This document shows, one piece after another, positions 36,336-45,195 of a DNA stretch of 64,000 nt. Every line of letters starts with the position of its first letter. Positions within the stretch are counted from its first letter, which is position 1. The translations under genes were made by a program, and so were the position numbers. Source of the DNA: Psychrobacillus sp044762745 (GTDB lineage Bacteria > Bacillota > Bacilli > Bacillales_A > Planococcaceae); assembly GCF_044762745.1 (NCBI RefSeq), contig NZ_JBIWEX010000020.1, forward strand, positions 1 through 64,000, given 5' to 3'. Below the pieces are notes generated by a model. The model saw nothing but the letters and a program-made list of their open reading frames with translations. It was not told the DNA's origin and made no database searches.

Positions 36336-37418
36336 ATGCCTAAAATTGCCTCTATTAGTACATATAAACCTCCTTATACATTAAACCAAACAAATATTGA
36401 GCAACTAACAAAAGAACTTTTTAAAGACAAAATTGCACAACTGGATCGATTATTAAAAGTGTTTGAAAATGGCGATATTGTAACTCGTAATTTTTGTGTA
36501 CCTTTAGAATGGCATCAAACAAACCATACATTTGAAGAACGTAACAATATTTATATTGAGTTAGCGACAAAATATAGTGTAGAAGTAATTCAAGCATGTC
36601 TCCAAAACACGCACTTTTTACAAAGGACGGTCCATCCAGAAGAAATAGATGCCATTATATTCGTTAGTACTACCGGAATTTCTACTCCTAGCATCGATGC
36701 TCGTGTAATGAATCAACTCCCTTTTTCTGACCGCATGAAACGAATCCCATTATGGGGGCTAGGGTGTGCTGGAGGCGCTGCTGGAGTTAGTCGAGCATTT
36801 GATTATTGCAAAGCCCATCCGACGGAAAAAGTACTCGTTGTTTGCGTAGAGCTTTGTAGTCTTACATTCCAACCAAATGATTTTTCGAAAAGTAATTTAG
36901 TAGGAGCTTCTCTTTTTGCTGACGGTGCTGCATGTATATTAGTATGTGGAAATGAGGCCACTGTTTCAACGAAAAGATCCGTTCCTCACATTATGAATAC
37001 AGCTTCTAAATGGATGCCAGACTCCGAAAATGTAATGGGATGGGATATTAAAAATAGCGGATTACATGTTGTGTTCTCCAAAAGCATCCCTTCGATCATA
37101 TCTAATTGGTTAGGACCGTTTATCGATGAATTTTTTACGGAACAACAAATGACAAAAGAACAACTCGCCCATTTTATTGCACATCCTGGAGGAAAGAAAG
37201 TTTTAGAAGCATATGAGGAAACACTTTATCTCACACAAGAACAGACTTCAATATCTAGGGAAGTGCTAAGAAATCATGGAAATATGTCTTCCCCTACTGT
37301 TCTTTATGTATTGGAGCAATTCATGCAACAAGAAAATAAAAAAGGGGATATTGGTTTACTCGTAGCACTAGGACCTGGATTTTGTGGAGAAGCAGTTTTA
37401 CTAAATTGGGGGGATTAG
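36336..37418 (+). CDS. bpsA: Type III polyketide synthase (alkylpyrone synthase BpsA)
   Basis: A 360-residue chalcone/stilbene-synthase-fold enzyme that extends long-chain acyl-CoA with malonyl-CoA to alkylpyrones and related lipids. The catalytic Cys lies in WGLGCAGGAAG; the His and Asn are in FIAHPGGKKV and RNHGNMSSPT. ATG 36336 follows aaaggag at 7 nt and decides the start against an upstream ATG. It is directly followed (1 nt) by the methyltransferase gene, as in B. subtilis bpsA-bpsB. Confidence 0.92.
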   Translation: MPKIASISTYKPPYTLNQTNIEQLTKELFKDKIAQLDRLLKVFENGDIVTRNFCVPLEWHQTNHTFEERNNIYIELATKYSVEVIQACLQNTHFLQRTVHPEEIDAIIFVSTTGISTPSIDARVMNQLPFSDRMKRIPLWGLGCAGGAAGVSRAFDYCKAHPTEKVLVVCVELCSLTFQPNDFSKSNLVGASLFADGAACILVCGNEATVSTKRSVPHIMNTASKWMPDSENVMGWDIKNSGLHVVFSKSIPSIISNWLGPFIDEFFTEQQMTKEQLAHFIAHPGGKKVLEAYEETLYLTQEQTSISREVLRNHGNMSSPTVLYVLEQFMQQENKKGDIGLLVALGPGFCGEAVLLNWGD

Positions 37419-37419
37419 C

Positions 37420-37962
37420 ATGTTATTTTTTATCATCATATTCCTAGTTATTGCACAAAGAATTATAGAAGTATTGATCGCGAAACGAAATGAAAAAAAG
37501 ATGCTGGCACAAGGAGCATATGAAGTGGGTAGCTCCCATTATCCTTATATGGTTGCACTTCATGTAAGCTTTTTTGTTTGTTTGATTGCGGAAGTAGTGT
37601 TTTTTGATCAACGTATTTCTCCATTGTTTCCACTGTTTTTAGTCATCTTTTTATTTGTTCAGGCACTTCGTATTTGGTGTTTAACTTCTTTAGGTACATT
37701 TTGGAATACGAAAATCATGATTTTACCTGGTGCCCATGTGGTAAAAACTGGTCCATATTTGTATATTAGACATCCGAACTATGTGGTCGTTTGTATTGAA
37801 ATAGCTCTATTACCTTTAATGTTCCAAGCCTACTTTACAGCAATTTGCTTTACTCTATTAAATTTAGCGATGCTTTCGGTACGCATTCCACTGGAAGAGA
37901 AAGCTTTAATGGAAGCTACTGACTATACAGAGGAATTTAAAAAGAAGATTTCGGCATCGTGA
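37420..37962 (+). CDS. bpsB: Isoprenylcysteine methyltransferase-family protein BpsB (YpbQ)
   Basis: A 180-residue membrane methyltransferase of the ICMT family with about 4-5 hydrophobic helices. The C-terminal SAM/active-site signature GPYLYIRHPNYVVV is intact. In B. subtilis BpsB O-methylates the alkylpyrone products of BpsA. The start lies 1 nt after the bpsA stop, so the genes are coupled. The stop codon sits in the loop of the terminator. Confidence 0.9.
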   Translation: MLFFIIIFLVIAQRIIEVLIAKRNEKKMLAQGAYEVGSSHYPYMVALHVSFFVCLIAEVVFFDQRISPLFPLFLVIFLFVQALRIWCLTSLGTFWNTKIMILPGAHVVKTGPYLYIRHPNYVVVCIEIALLPLMFQAYFTAICFTLLNLAMLSVRIPLEEKALMEATDYTEEFKKKISAS

Positions 37963-37980
37963 CCGAAATCTTCTTTTTTT
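37942..37980. terminator. Bidirectional terminator between bpsB and malic enzyme
   Basis: Perfect 13-bp stem (37942-37954 with 37963-37975, core gatttcgg/ccgaaatc) followed by T's on the plus strand. The two flanking genes converge on it. Confidence 0.85.
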
Positions 37981-37983
37981 GTT

Positions 37984-39297
37984 TTATTGTAGATTTGCAG
38001 CTTCTTCCACTGCTCTAGCTACTAAATGATGTACAGCTGGATCTAGTGGATTCGGTATTAATTCTCCCGGTTTCGTATGACTGACAATTGCTTGCGCTGC
38101 CGCTATTAGCATTGGATATGTAATAGCAGATGCTCCAGCGTCTAATGCACCTTTGAAAATACCTGGGAATCCGATTACGTTATTTACAGAACGTCCATCT
38201 GCAGCAAAAGCTGCTCCTGCTGCAATTGCTTCGGCTGGAAGTATTTCTGGATTTGGATTAGAAAGTGCTAAAATGATTTGTCCTTTTCTGATCATTTCAG
38301 ATTTGATCAAACCAGATACACCAGTTGTCGCAACAATAATATCACATGTTTCCATCATATTTTCGAGTGATTCGATTGTTTTTCCGCCATAGCTAATCAG
38401 ACGATCTTGCGCTACTTCTTGGCGATCAAGTCCATAAACTTCTTCTACTCCATAAGCCATTAGCATACGGCAAATCGCAAGACCAGCAGCGCCAAGACCA
38501 ATTTGACCAATTTTCGCTTTTTTCACATCTACATTTGTAGACTTGCACGCAGAAAGAATTGCCGCTAAAGCGACTACTGCTGTACCGTGCTGATCGTCAT
38601 GCATAACAGGAATAGGAAGCTCTTCTTTTAGTCTTTCTTCAATTTCAAAACAGTGCGGTGAACCGATATCTTCTAGTAAAATCGCTCCGAATCCTTTATG
38701 AATATGCTTCACTGTTTCTACTATTTCATCTGGATCACTTGTATTTAATAGAATCGGAATTCCACTTAATCCAACGAATTGATCTAGTAATACAGCTTTC
38801 CCTTCCATCACTGGCATGCCAGCAACTGGACCGATATTTCCTAATCCTAATATTGCTGTACCGTCTGTTACAATGGCAACGGAGTTTCCAATCGATGTGA
38901 AATAGTTAGCTTTTTCTGGATGATGGAGAATTTCCATACATACACTTGCAACACCAGGCGTGTAGATTCGTTGTAAATCTCCAAGGGAGCGTACATCTAA
39001 TCTACTCTTCATCGCAATTTTTCCACCTTCATGCGCGTTCATTACATCATCTGTTACCGCATGAATTTTCACACCGTTTCCAATCTCTTCAATATTCGCG
39101 ATCACTTTATCTAATTGCTCAATAGATTTACATGTAATCGTAATATCACGAACCGTCGTCAATGCACCACTTTTTAACGTGGTTATGTCGCCAATATCTC
39201 CTTCTCCTAGACCGATTGCAGTTGCAACTTTTGCAAAATTACCTGGCTTTGAAGGAGTTTCCACAATAATATTTCGAATAATATGTTGGTTTTGCAT
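37984..39297 (-). CDS. NAD(P)-dependent malic enzyme with N-terminal ACT domain
   Basis: Oxidatively decarboxylates malate to pyruvate. The 437 residues begin with an ACT-like regulatory domain (about 1-80: RNIIVETPSKPGNFAKVATAIG), then the malic enzyme core: RIYTPGVASVCMEI, VTDGTAILGLGNIGP, KAVLLDQFVG, DDQHGTAVVALAA and the NAD(P) fold GLGAAGLAICRMLM. The ACT domain implies amino-acid or metabolite control. Its place next to the ytq/ytp genes fits B. subtilis ytsJ. Cofactor choice is not decidable here. Confidence 0.9.
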   Translation of the reverse strand: MQNQHIIRNIIVETPSKPGNFAKVATAIGLGEGDIGDITTLKSGALTTVRDITITCKSIEQLDKVIANIEEIGNGVKIHAVTDDVMNAHEGGKIAMKSRLDVRSLGDLQRIYTPGVASVCMEILHHPEKANYFTSIGNSVAIVTDGTAILGLGNIGPVAGMPVMEGKAVLLDQFVGLSGIPILLNTSDPDEIVETVKHIHKGFGAILLEDIGSPHCFEIEERLKEELPIPVMHDDQHGTAVVALAAILSACKSTNVDVKKAKIGQIGLGAAGLAICRMLMAYGVEEVYGLDRQEVAQDRLISYGGKTIESLENMMETCDIIVATTGVSGLIKSEMIRKGQIILALSNPNPEILPAEAIAAGAAFAADGRSVNNVIGFPGIFKGALDAGASAITYPMLIAAAQAIVSHTKPGELIPNPLDPAVHHLVARAVEEAANLQ

Positions 39298-39386
39298 GTT
39301 ATTTCCCCTTTAAACTCTCTATTTCGACCACTCGATTATAACATAAGAAAATCCCTCATTCATAAGGAATGAAGGTTTCTTTCGTA

Positions 39387-40070
39387 TTAAGAGAATAATA
39401 GTGCTTCTAATGCTAATGGTTCTATATATTGACCATCTTTATATACACGCATATTCCCACCAGAGATTTCATCAATTAAAATAATTTCATTCGTTTTAGC
39501 ATCTCTGCCAAACTCCAATTTAATATCATATAATTCTAGCCCTTTTGTTGCTAAATCTTCTTTCACTAATTGAGAAATTTGTTTTGTTAATGTTTGTAAT
39601 GTTTCATATTCCGCTTCGGATAAAATAGCAAGCATAGAAAGCGCTTGTTTAGAAATAGGAGGATCTTGACGATCGTCGTCTTTAATCGTTACTTCCACAA
39701 ATGCATCCAAGGGTTGTCCTTCTTCACAGTAAGCACCATATCTACGAAAAAAGCTTCCGACGGCTTTAAAACGACAAATGACTTCAAGTCCTTTACCAAA
39801 CACTTTTGCTTCTTTAACAGTCATTGTAGATTGTTCGATATTCGAATCGATAAAGTGCGTTGGTATTTCTTTGTCTATTAACTTTTGAAAGAAATAAGTC
39901 GTCATACGTAGACCTGCTTTTCCAGCACCTTCGATTGTTAAACCTACTGTATTTGCACCTGGATCAAAAACGCCATTCTCGCCGGTCACATCGTCCTTAA
40001 ACTTTAATAATACGTCCCCATTATCCATTTTGTAAACGTCTTTCGTTTTTCCTTGGTATGTAAGATTCAT
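39387..40070 (-). CDS. SAICAR synthetase-like (PurC family) protein, divergent
   Basis: A 227-residue ATP-grasp-like SAICAR synthetase family protein standing outside any purine operon. YQGKTKDVYKM, FKAVGSFFRRYG and KLEFGRDAKTNEIILIDEIS match PurC. The segment after DEIS differs from typical PurC, however: DEISGGNMRVYKDG replaces the usual DEISPDT-C/R-W pattern. It may be a functional PurC of a sister branch or a paralog with another substrate. Upstream gene neighbours give no help. ATG start with ggaggtag. Confidence 0.75.
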   Translation of the reverse strand: MNLTYQGKTKDVYKMDNGDVLLKFKDDVTGENGVFDPGANTVGLTIEGAGKAGLRMTTYFFQKLIDKEIPTHFIDSNIEQSTMTVKEAKVFGKGLEVICRFKAVGSFFRRYGAYCEEGQPLDAFVEVTIKDDDRQDPPISKQALSMLAILSEAEYETLQTLTKQISQLVKEDLATKGLELYDIKLEFGRDAKTNEIILIDEISGGNMRVYKDGQYIEPLALEALLFS

Positions 40071-40124
40071 TTGCTACTACCTCCTTATATTAACTATGGC
40101 TTATTTTACACCTAAATGATGCAT

Positions 40125-40916
40125 TCAAACAATATAGCCGATAGACCTTAGTACATTGTTTATAAAAGAATGAGAATAGGCAAAAATTTCTTCTCGTTCA
40201 GGTTCTTGATGCAAATCATGAAAACAATTTTTCCATTCTTTAAACTGGTATTCGGAAAGAGTTTGTTTTTTTAACCAACTGATTGTTGCATGAGTATCCG
40301 TAATTTTGTCTCGTTCTCCTGTCATTAATAAAACCGGAACATTAGGGATAGATTCTTCTGACTGAACGACTGTTTTCATCAATGTTTGCAATTCCTTATA
40401 CCAGTCATTCGAAACAAGCGTACGATATGCTGGATCTTCTACAAATTGGCGGTATACATCGTAATTTCTCGTTAATTCATTTAACTGGATATCATGGTTA
40501 ATCTTTTGCGGAACGGATAATTTAGCTAACGCATTTGTCCATTTAGAAGGCATTTTTTTCAATTGTAGCCAAGGGGATGTTAGAATGACCCCCGCATATT
40601 CTATCTCTAGTTTGCGCATTACTTTCACTAATAATGTTGCCCCTAAACCATGCCCCATTAAAAAGATTGGTAGATCATATGTTACGGCAACTTGAAGTGC
40701 CTGTTTTATATATTCTTTATACAATTCAAAAGGCTCATCATGCAATCCTTTTGCTTTTTTTAGTTCCCCATGACCGGGTAAATCCCCCGTAACGATATGG
40801 CAATTGGAGCTTCTCAATTTTTCAATTAGCCAAGCATATCTTCGATGGTGTTCATATGCGCTATGCACGAGGACAATTACTGCCTTTGGTTTTTCTTCTG
40901 CTTCCCATTTCCACAT
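40125..40916 (-). CDS. ytpA: YtpA-like alpha/beta hydrolase with altered nucleophile
   Basis: A 263-residue alpha/beta hydrolase of the monoacylglycerol-lipase/lysophospholipase type (B. subtilis YtpA, bacilysocin synthesis). The oxyanion-side motif GDLPGHGE, the acid in MTGERDKITD and the histidine in NCFHDLHQEP are all in place. The nucleophile elbow reads GHGLG instead of GHSxG (codon GGT), so the catalytic serine is missing. ATG 40916 has aaaggtg 8 nt upstream; a GTG at 40925 sits on that site. Function as an esterase is doubtful. Confidence 0.8.
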   Translation of the reverse strand: MWKWEAEEKPKAVIVLVHSAYEHHRRYAWLIEKLRSSNCHIVTGDLPGHGELKKAKGLHDEPFELYKEYIKQALQVAVTYDLPIFLMGHGLGATLLVKVMRKLEIEYAGVILTSPWLQLKKMPSKWTNALAKLSVPQKINHDIQLNELTRNYDVYRQFVEDPAYRTLVSNDWYKELQTLMKTVVQSEESIPNVPVLLMTGERDKITDTHATISWLKKQTLSEYQFKEWKNCFHDLHQEPEREEIFAYSHSFINNVLRSIGYIV

Positions 40917-41004
40917 GAACAGCACACCTTTCTTATGTATTCCCTTATTCTTGTTTGTTTGTTACGATTAATTATATTCTATTTTAATAAGGGGTGTGTA
41001 TTTA

Positions 41005-41517
41005 TTGATTTATCCATATAAAGAAAAAATTCCATCGATTGATGAAACTGCTTTTATAGCTGATTATGTCACAATAACAGGCGATGTGACAATCGGTCCG
41101 GAGTCTACAATTTGGTTCAATACGGTAATTCGAGGGGACGTTGCTCCTACGATTATTGGTCGTAAAGTGAGTATTCAAGATTTAAGTTGTCTGCATCAAA
41201 GCCCGAATAAACCCCTTATTATTGAGGATGAAGTGACGATTGGCCATCAGGCTACTCTACATAGTTGTATCATTCGTAAAGGTGCATTAGTCGGAATGGG
41301 CTCTATTATTCTAGACGGCGCTGAAATAGGAGAAGGTGCATTTATCGGGGCAGGAAGTCTTGTACCCCCTGGAAAGAAAATTCCACCTAACTCACTAGCA
41401 TTTGGAAATCCCGCAAAAGTAGTTCGAGAGCTTAATAATGCTGATAAAGAAGATATGCAGCGGATTATTCGGGAGTATGTCGAAAAAGGAGAGTTTTATA
41501 AATCGTTACAGGAATAA
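41005..41517 (+). CDS. ytoA: Gamma-carbonic-anhydrase-like hexapeptide protein YtoA
   Basis: A 170-residue left-handed beta-helix protein of the gamma-CA/PaaY family, probably a trimer with zinc between subunits. The zinc histidines are visible in LSCLHQS, IGHQATLH (two). Hexapeptide repeats run from IADYVTITGDVTIG to GAGSLVPPGKK. The start is TTG 41005 (LIYPYKEK, family N terminus) 10 nt after aagggg; the in-frame GTG at 40996 lies too close to that site. The physiological reaction is unproven. Confidence 0.87.
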   Translation: MIYPYKEKIPSIDETAFIADYVTITGDVTIGPESTIWFNTVIRGDVAPTIIGRKVSIQDLSCLHQSPNKPLIIEDEVTIGHQATLHSCIIRKGALVGMGSIILDGAEIGEGAFIGAGSLVPPGKKIPPNSLAFGNPAKVVRELNNADKEDMQRIIREYVEKGEFYKSLQE

Positions 41518-41610
41518 GAAAAGCACAAGTTACCTTTAAGTGTATCTTGTCTTCAACACTTTCTAAGTATTTTGGACTAAGCCACAGCCACACTATAACC
41601 TTGGGAATTG

Positions 41611-41653
41611 AAAAGGAGCGTGAAGTAACTGAGACACTTCACGTTCTTTTTTT
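41611..41653 (+). terminator. Terminator downstream of ytoA
   Basis: Stem gagcgtgaagt (41616-41626) with acttcacgttc (41636-41646) followed by seven T's, about 100 nt beyond ytoA. In the rest of 41518-41966 I see one more hairpin (agcatccgaa 41759-41768 with ttcggatgct 41777-41786), which has a U-run only on the minus strand, and the tetR promoter. Confidence 0.8.
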
Positions 41654-41918
41654 GTAATTTTATGAATGCTGATTGTCCTTATACTTTATAGAATTTCTAA
41701 AGAAAAGATGTATAAGGTCTTGATAATAAAAGATGTAATTCTTGCCTACACTGTTAAAAGCATCCGAAGATACAATTTCGGATGCTACGGGCTTCTTTAT
41801 CAATTTATATTACCCTTTTTCTTAAGTTCCATTAACAAATAAAGCATTCTCTTATCATTTAAATTTAGTACAGATTATATCGAAAAAATAAAAAACTATA
41901 TTACAGGTTAATATTTGT

Positions 41919-41947
41919 TATACTAACAAACAGACCTGTTGGTATGT
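41919..41947 (+). promoter_or_regulatory. Promoter -10 and palindromic operator of the TetR gene
   Basis: A -10 hexamer TATACT (41919-41924) overlaps an imperfect palindrome centred on CAGACCTG (about 41922-41947, 9 of 14 half-site positions symmetric). The palindrome reaches to the ribosome site. This is the expected layout for autorepression by the TetR protein downstream. Confidence 0.5.
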
Positions 41948-41966
41948 GAGGAGAAATACATCAAAT

Positions 41967-42527
41967 ATGGATACAAAATTGTTATTGATTGATACTGCTA
42001 CAATGCTTTTTCAGCAAAAAGGTTACAAAAGTGTAGGACTCAATGAAATTTTAAAAGCATGTAACGTTACTAAAGGAGCTCTTTATCACCATTTTCCAAA
42101 CGGAAAAGAAGAACTGTTAATTACTTGTTTACACAGATTAAACGAAGCCATTACGACAGATATTGAAGCTATTTTCAGTAGACATCAATCAACTAAGAAC
42201 GCCACATTATCAATGATTGATACGTTAATTCACAAATTTGAAAAAGAAGGTACTATTACTGGCTATACATTTAGCAGCATTGTCAGTGAAATGGCCACAA
42301 TGAGTGAACCTGTCCGCAAAGCTTGTAGTGAGCTATATGAAAACATTCTACACATCTATTGTTCAAAGCTTCTAACGGAAGGCTTTTCAAATGAATCAGC
42401 TTCTTCCATTGCTTTGATGATGACAGCTTCGATTGAAGGTGCGATGATGCTTTGTTTAACGCAAAAATCAACAGATCCATTAAAAACGGTTGCCAAACTA
42501 TTACCGAATTTATTAAAGTCCATCTAA
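41967..42527 (+). CDS. TetR/AcrR-family transcriptional regulator
   Basis: A 186-residue regulator. The N-terminal HTH is plain: TATMLFQQKGYKSVGLNEILKACNVTKGALYHHFPNGKEELL. The C-terminal ligand domain resembles the YxaF/LmrA group (SSIVSEMAT, ASIEGAMMLCLTQKS). The start is ATG 41967; gaggag lies 13 nt upstream, a little far. It likely represses itself and the genes to its right (a remnant, then the DUF2798 gene). Confidence 0.88.
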   Translation: MDTKLLLIDTATMLFQQKGYKSVGLNEILKACNVTKGALYHHFPNGKEELLITCLHRLNEAITTDIEAIFSRHQSTKNATLSMIDTLIHKFEKEGTITGYTFSSIVSEMATMSEPVRKACSELYENILHIYCSKLLTEGFSNESASSIALMMTASIEGAMMLCLTQKSTDPLKTVAKLLPNLLKSI

Positions 42528-42540
42528 TAAAGGGAGCAAA

Positions 42541-42755
42541 GAAATTTATATTGGAACGATAATTTAGTGGTTAGCAACAGAGTATTTTTAACTTTAGGGA
42601 TATTAGTACTTGTATCAGGCATTAATGCAGAAAACGACATGCCAAACGTTTATTCCCTCCGTAACGTGATCTACTGATGGTACCAGCGTCGCTGCATTTG
42701 TCCATGTATTTAGCGTATTGCTAAGGTCTAAAATACGATATTTGAAAGGGAGAAA
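42541..42755 (+). pseudogene. Possible decayed gene remnant between tetR and the DUF2798 gene
   Basis: Short open stretches look coding but are broken. One reads GILVLVSGINAENDMPNV and ends at a stop near 42676. Another frame reads AAFVHVFSVLLRSKIRYLK up to the DUF2798 ribosome site. Neither has a start with a ribosome site, and I cannot name the family. TetR genes usually neighbour their target, so this may be the ruin of the original target gene. Confidence 0.3.
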
Positions 42756-42760
42756 AAAAC

Positions 42761-43276
42761 ATGCATCAAGAGAACAGACTACCAAGAAACGGAAAAGAGG
42801 GAGCAATTTACGGCACAATTATTTGTACACTTTCAGTATTATTTATGGGCTCAATCAACATGATTGTTGCAGCAGGAGAATTCAACGGTGACGTTGCAAT
42901 GCAAATGTTAATTACTTTACCTATTTTTTGGGTTATCGTCATGGTTATTGAACCGGTAGCAATCGGTCGTATGGCAGAAGCTTTAACTGCTAAATTGGTT
43001 TCACCGACAGATAGCTTTAACGCTCGTATTATGTTCCGTACACTTTTCACAGTATTAGGCATGTCATTTGTAATGACAATTGTTGGAGTTATCTATGGAA
43101 ATGGTTTTACAACTGAAAACTTTTATCATTTTATCCACACCTGGCCACGTAACTTCATAATTGCGCTATTTTTAGAGAGCATAGTTATCCAACCAATCGC
43201 ACGCTTTGCAATGGTTAAAATGCACGAAGCCCAAGACAGAAAAACAAGCCCACAAACACATACACAAATTAACTAA
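42761..43276 (+). CDS. DUF2798 integral membrane protein
   Basis: A 171-residue protein with four hydrophobic segments, two per DUF2798-like half (GTIICTLSVLFMGSINMIV, LPIFWVIVMVIEPVAIGRMA; then TLFTVLGMSFVMTIVGVIYG, FIIALFLESIVIQPIARFAM). The internal duplication explains the length. Function is unknown. The ribosome site aaaggga precedes ATG. It follows a TetR regulator, which probably controls it. Confidence 0.82.
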   Translation: MHQENRLPRNGKEGAIYGTIICTLSVLFMGSINMIVAAGEFNGDVAMQMLITLPIFWVIVMVIEPVAIGRMAEALTAKLVSPTDSFNARIMFRTLFTVLGMSFVMTIVGVIYGNGFTTENFYHFIHTWPRNFIIALFLESIVIQPIARFAMVKMHEAQDRKTSPQTHTQIN

Positions 43277-43277
43277 T

Positions 43278-43316
43278 AAAAGCACTCAGACTATTGCAAA
43301 GCCTGAGTGCTTTTTT
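43278..43316 (+). terminator. Terminator of the DUF2798 gene
   Basis: Perfect 12-bp stem AAAAGCACTCAG (43278-43289) with CTGAGTGCTTTT (43303-43314), then more T's. Confidence 0.85.
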
Positions 43317-43424
43317 GGATCATTATCGAAAGCTTCCGAATTTAAACGTGGTTTAAGCTATTTATGATGCTTCACATTGAACAGTATTTTGGCTCGTAAA
43401 GTATCAAATGAGTAAACTCTATTG

Positions 43425-43473
43425 AAAAAAGCGATACCTCCCTATATTTCTCAAGGAAAGTATCGCTTTTTTT
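43425..43473 (-). terminator. Terminator of metK
   Basis: Perfect 13-bp stem (43425-43437 with 43460-43472, core gcgatac/gtatcgc) and flanking A/T runs, 50 nt past the metK stop. Confidence 0.8.
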
Positions 43474-43522
43474 CGATAGAAGGTACCTTTCAGTGCCCTC
43501 CTTTATTTGGAAGCTTTTCTTA

Positions 43523-44719
43523 TTATAATCCTGCTTTTTCTTTTAAAGCGTCTGCTTTATCTGTTTTTTCCCATGGTGCATCAATGTCTGTACGACCGAA
43601 GTGACCATAAGCTGCAGTTTGCTTGTAAATTGGACGACGTAGGTCTAGCATTTTAATAATTCCTGCTGGACGAAGGTCAAATAGTTCACGTATATGTGAC
43701 ACTAATTGTGCCTCTTCTACTTTCCCAGTTCCGAATGTATCTACAGCAATAGATACAGGCTGTGCTACTCCAATAGCATAAGCTAATTGAACTTCGCAAC
43801 GATCTGCAAGTCCTGCAGCTACAATATTTTTTGCCACATAACGAGCAGCATATGCAGCAGAACGGTCTACTTTCGTTGGATCTTTACCAGAGAAAGCACC
43901 GCCTCCGTGACGAGCGTATCCACCGTACGTATCAACGATTATTTTACGACCTGTTAAACCAGCATCCCCTTGAGGTCCACCAATTACAAATCGTCCAGTA
44001 GGGTTGATAAAGTATTTTGTATTTTCATCGATTAAATGAGCAGGAACAATCGGCTTGATCACTACTTCTTTTAAATCTTTTTGAATTTGTTCTAACGTAA
44101 TCTCTGGATGATGTTGTGTAGAAATAACAATCGTATCAATGCGAACTGGATTATTATTTTCATCATATTCCACTGTTACTTGCGTTTTACCATCTGGGCG
44201 TAAGTAATTTAATGTTTCATCTTTACGCACTTCCGCTAAACGACGTGACAATTTATGAGCTAAACTAATTGGAAGTGGCATCAGTTCAGGTGTTTCATTA
44301 CACGCGTAACCAAACATTAAACCTTGGTCCCCTGCTCCAATTGCTTCGATATCTGAATCTGTCATAGAACCTTCACGAGCTTCTAACGCTTGGTCGACAC
44401 CTTGCGCGATATCAGCTGATTGCTCATCAATTGCAGTTAACACTGCAGAAGTCTCTGAGTCAAATCCGTATTTCGCACGAGTGTAACCTATCTCTTTAAT
44501 AGTAGAACGTACTACTTTTGGGATATCTACATAAGTAGACGTTGTAATTTCTCCTGCAACTAAAACAAGACCTGTTGTTACACTTGTTTCACAAGCAACA
44601 CGTGCATTTGGATCTTCCGTTAAAATTGCATCTAAAATAGCATCCGAAATTTGGTCACAAATTTTATCTGGATGCCCTTCTGTAACTGATTCCGATGTAA
44701 ATAATCGGCGTTGTGTCAT
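43523..44719 (-). CDS. metK: S-adenosylmethionine synthetase
   Basis: Makes SAM from methionine and ATP. In 398 residues it has GHPDKICDQISDAILDA, the signature GAGDQGLMFGYA, GGAFSGKDPTKVDRSAAY and the C-terminal YGHFGRTDIDAPWE. The start ATG follows ggaggaa. A SAM-I riboswitch upstream gives feedback control by the product. pckA lies divergently to the right, the same neighbour as in B. subtilis. Confidence 0.97.
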   Translation of the reverse strand: MTQRRLFTSESVTEGHPDKICDQISDAILDAILTEDPNARVACETSVTTGLVLVAGEITTSTYVDIPKVVRSTIKEIGYTRAKYGFDSETSAVLTAIDEQSADIAQGVDQALEAREGSMTDSDIEAIGAGDQGLMFGYACNETPELMPLPISLAHKLSRRLAEVRKDETLNYLRPDGKTQVTVEYDENNNPVRIDTIVISTQHHPEITLEQIQKDLKEVVIKPIVPAHLIDENTKYFINPTGRFVIGGPQGDAGLTGRKIIVDTYGGYARHGGGAFSGKDPTKVDRSAAYAARYVAKNIVAAGLADRCEVQLAYAIGVAQPVSIAVDTFGTGKVEEAQLVSHIRELFDLRPAGIIKMLDLRRPIYKQTAAYGHFGRTDIDAPWEKTDKADALKEKAGL

Positions 44720-44828
44720 AGAATATTCCTCCTGTATCCTGCGAGATTTCTCTCAAGAATTGATACGGTACTCATTCCCATGTCAAGCTGTTTTGGACTT
44801 GGCACACAAGGATAAAGGCCGATGTCAT

Positions 44829-45009
44829 AAAAAAACCTTTCGCTCACGTAAATACATGAGGAAAGGTAATAATTTCATAAGCACCTTTCACTCTTATCAA
44901 TCAAGGAATCTCACCTTGTCTCAGGTTGGGCACCTTTGTAATCGTGAAAATAATTACAGGTTGCCGGGTTTCATAGGGCCTGACCCCTCCACCAGCTCGG
45001 GATAAGAGT
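44829..45009 (-). ncRNA. SAM-I (S-box) riboswitch of metK
   Basis: On the minus strand P1 is formed by actcttatc (45009-45001) and gataagagt (44898-44890). Conserved core segments are cttatcccgagctggtgg and atgaaacccggcaacc. An expression platform follows: terminator stem acctttcgctca (44835-44846) with tgaggaaaggt (44857-44867) and a U-run. SAM binding should end transcription before metK. Confidence 0.96.
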
Positions 45010-45098
45010 ATCCGTTCAATTTAACATCATACGGAAACTGCATATAAAAGTCAATAAAAATATCCATTATTAAAATGAAAATAAACGTTTAAATAGTA

Positions 45099-45126
45099 TA
45101 GACTATTAAGCTAAATGTGTTATACT
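45099..45126 (+). promoter_or_regulatory. Predicted SigA promoter of pckA
   Basis: Extended -10 TGtTATACT (hexamer 45121-45126) with a weak -35 TAGACT (45099-45104), spacer 16 bp, about 70 bp upstream of the pckA start. Confidence 0.5.
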
Positions 45127-45195
45127 AATTCACATATCAAGTAAATACATCCTCCAAAATGGAGGGAAAAACGAAAAAAGGATGGTATATACAAT

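Noticed and set aside
41759..41786. Plus-strand terminator at the agcatccgaa hairpin
   Set aside because: A good stem, but no T-run follows on the plus strand; on the minus strand there is one, but no minus gene ends there.
44760..45005. An 81-codon plus-strand frame
   Set aside because: It is the antisense of the metK SAM-I riboswitch and its terminator.
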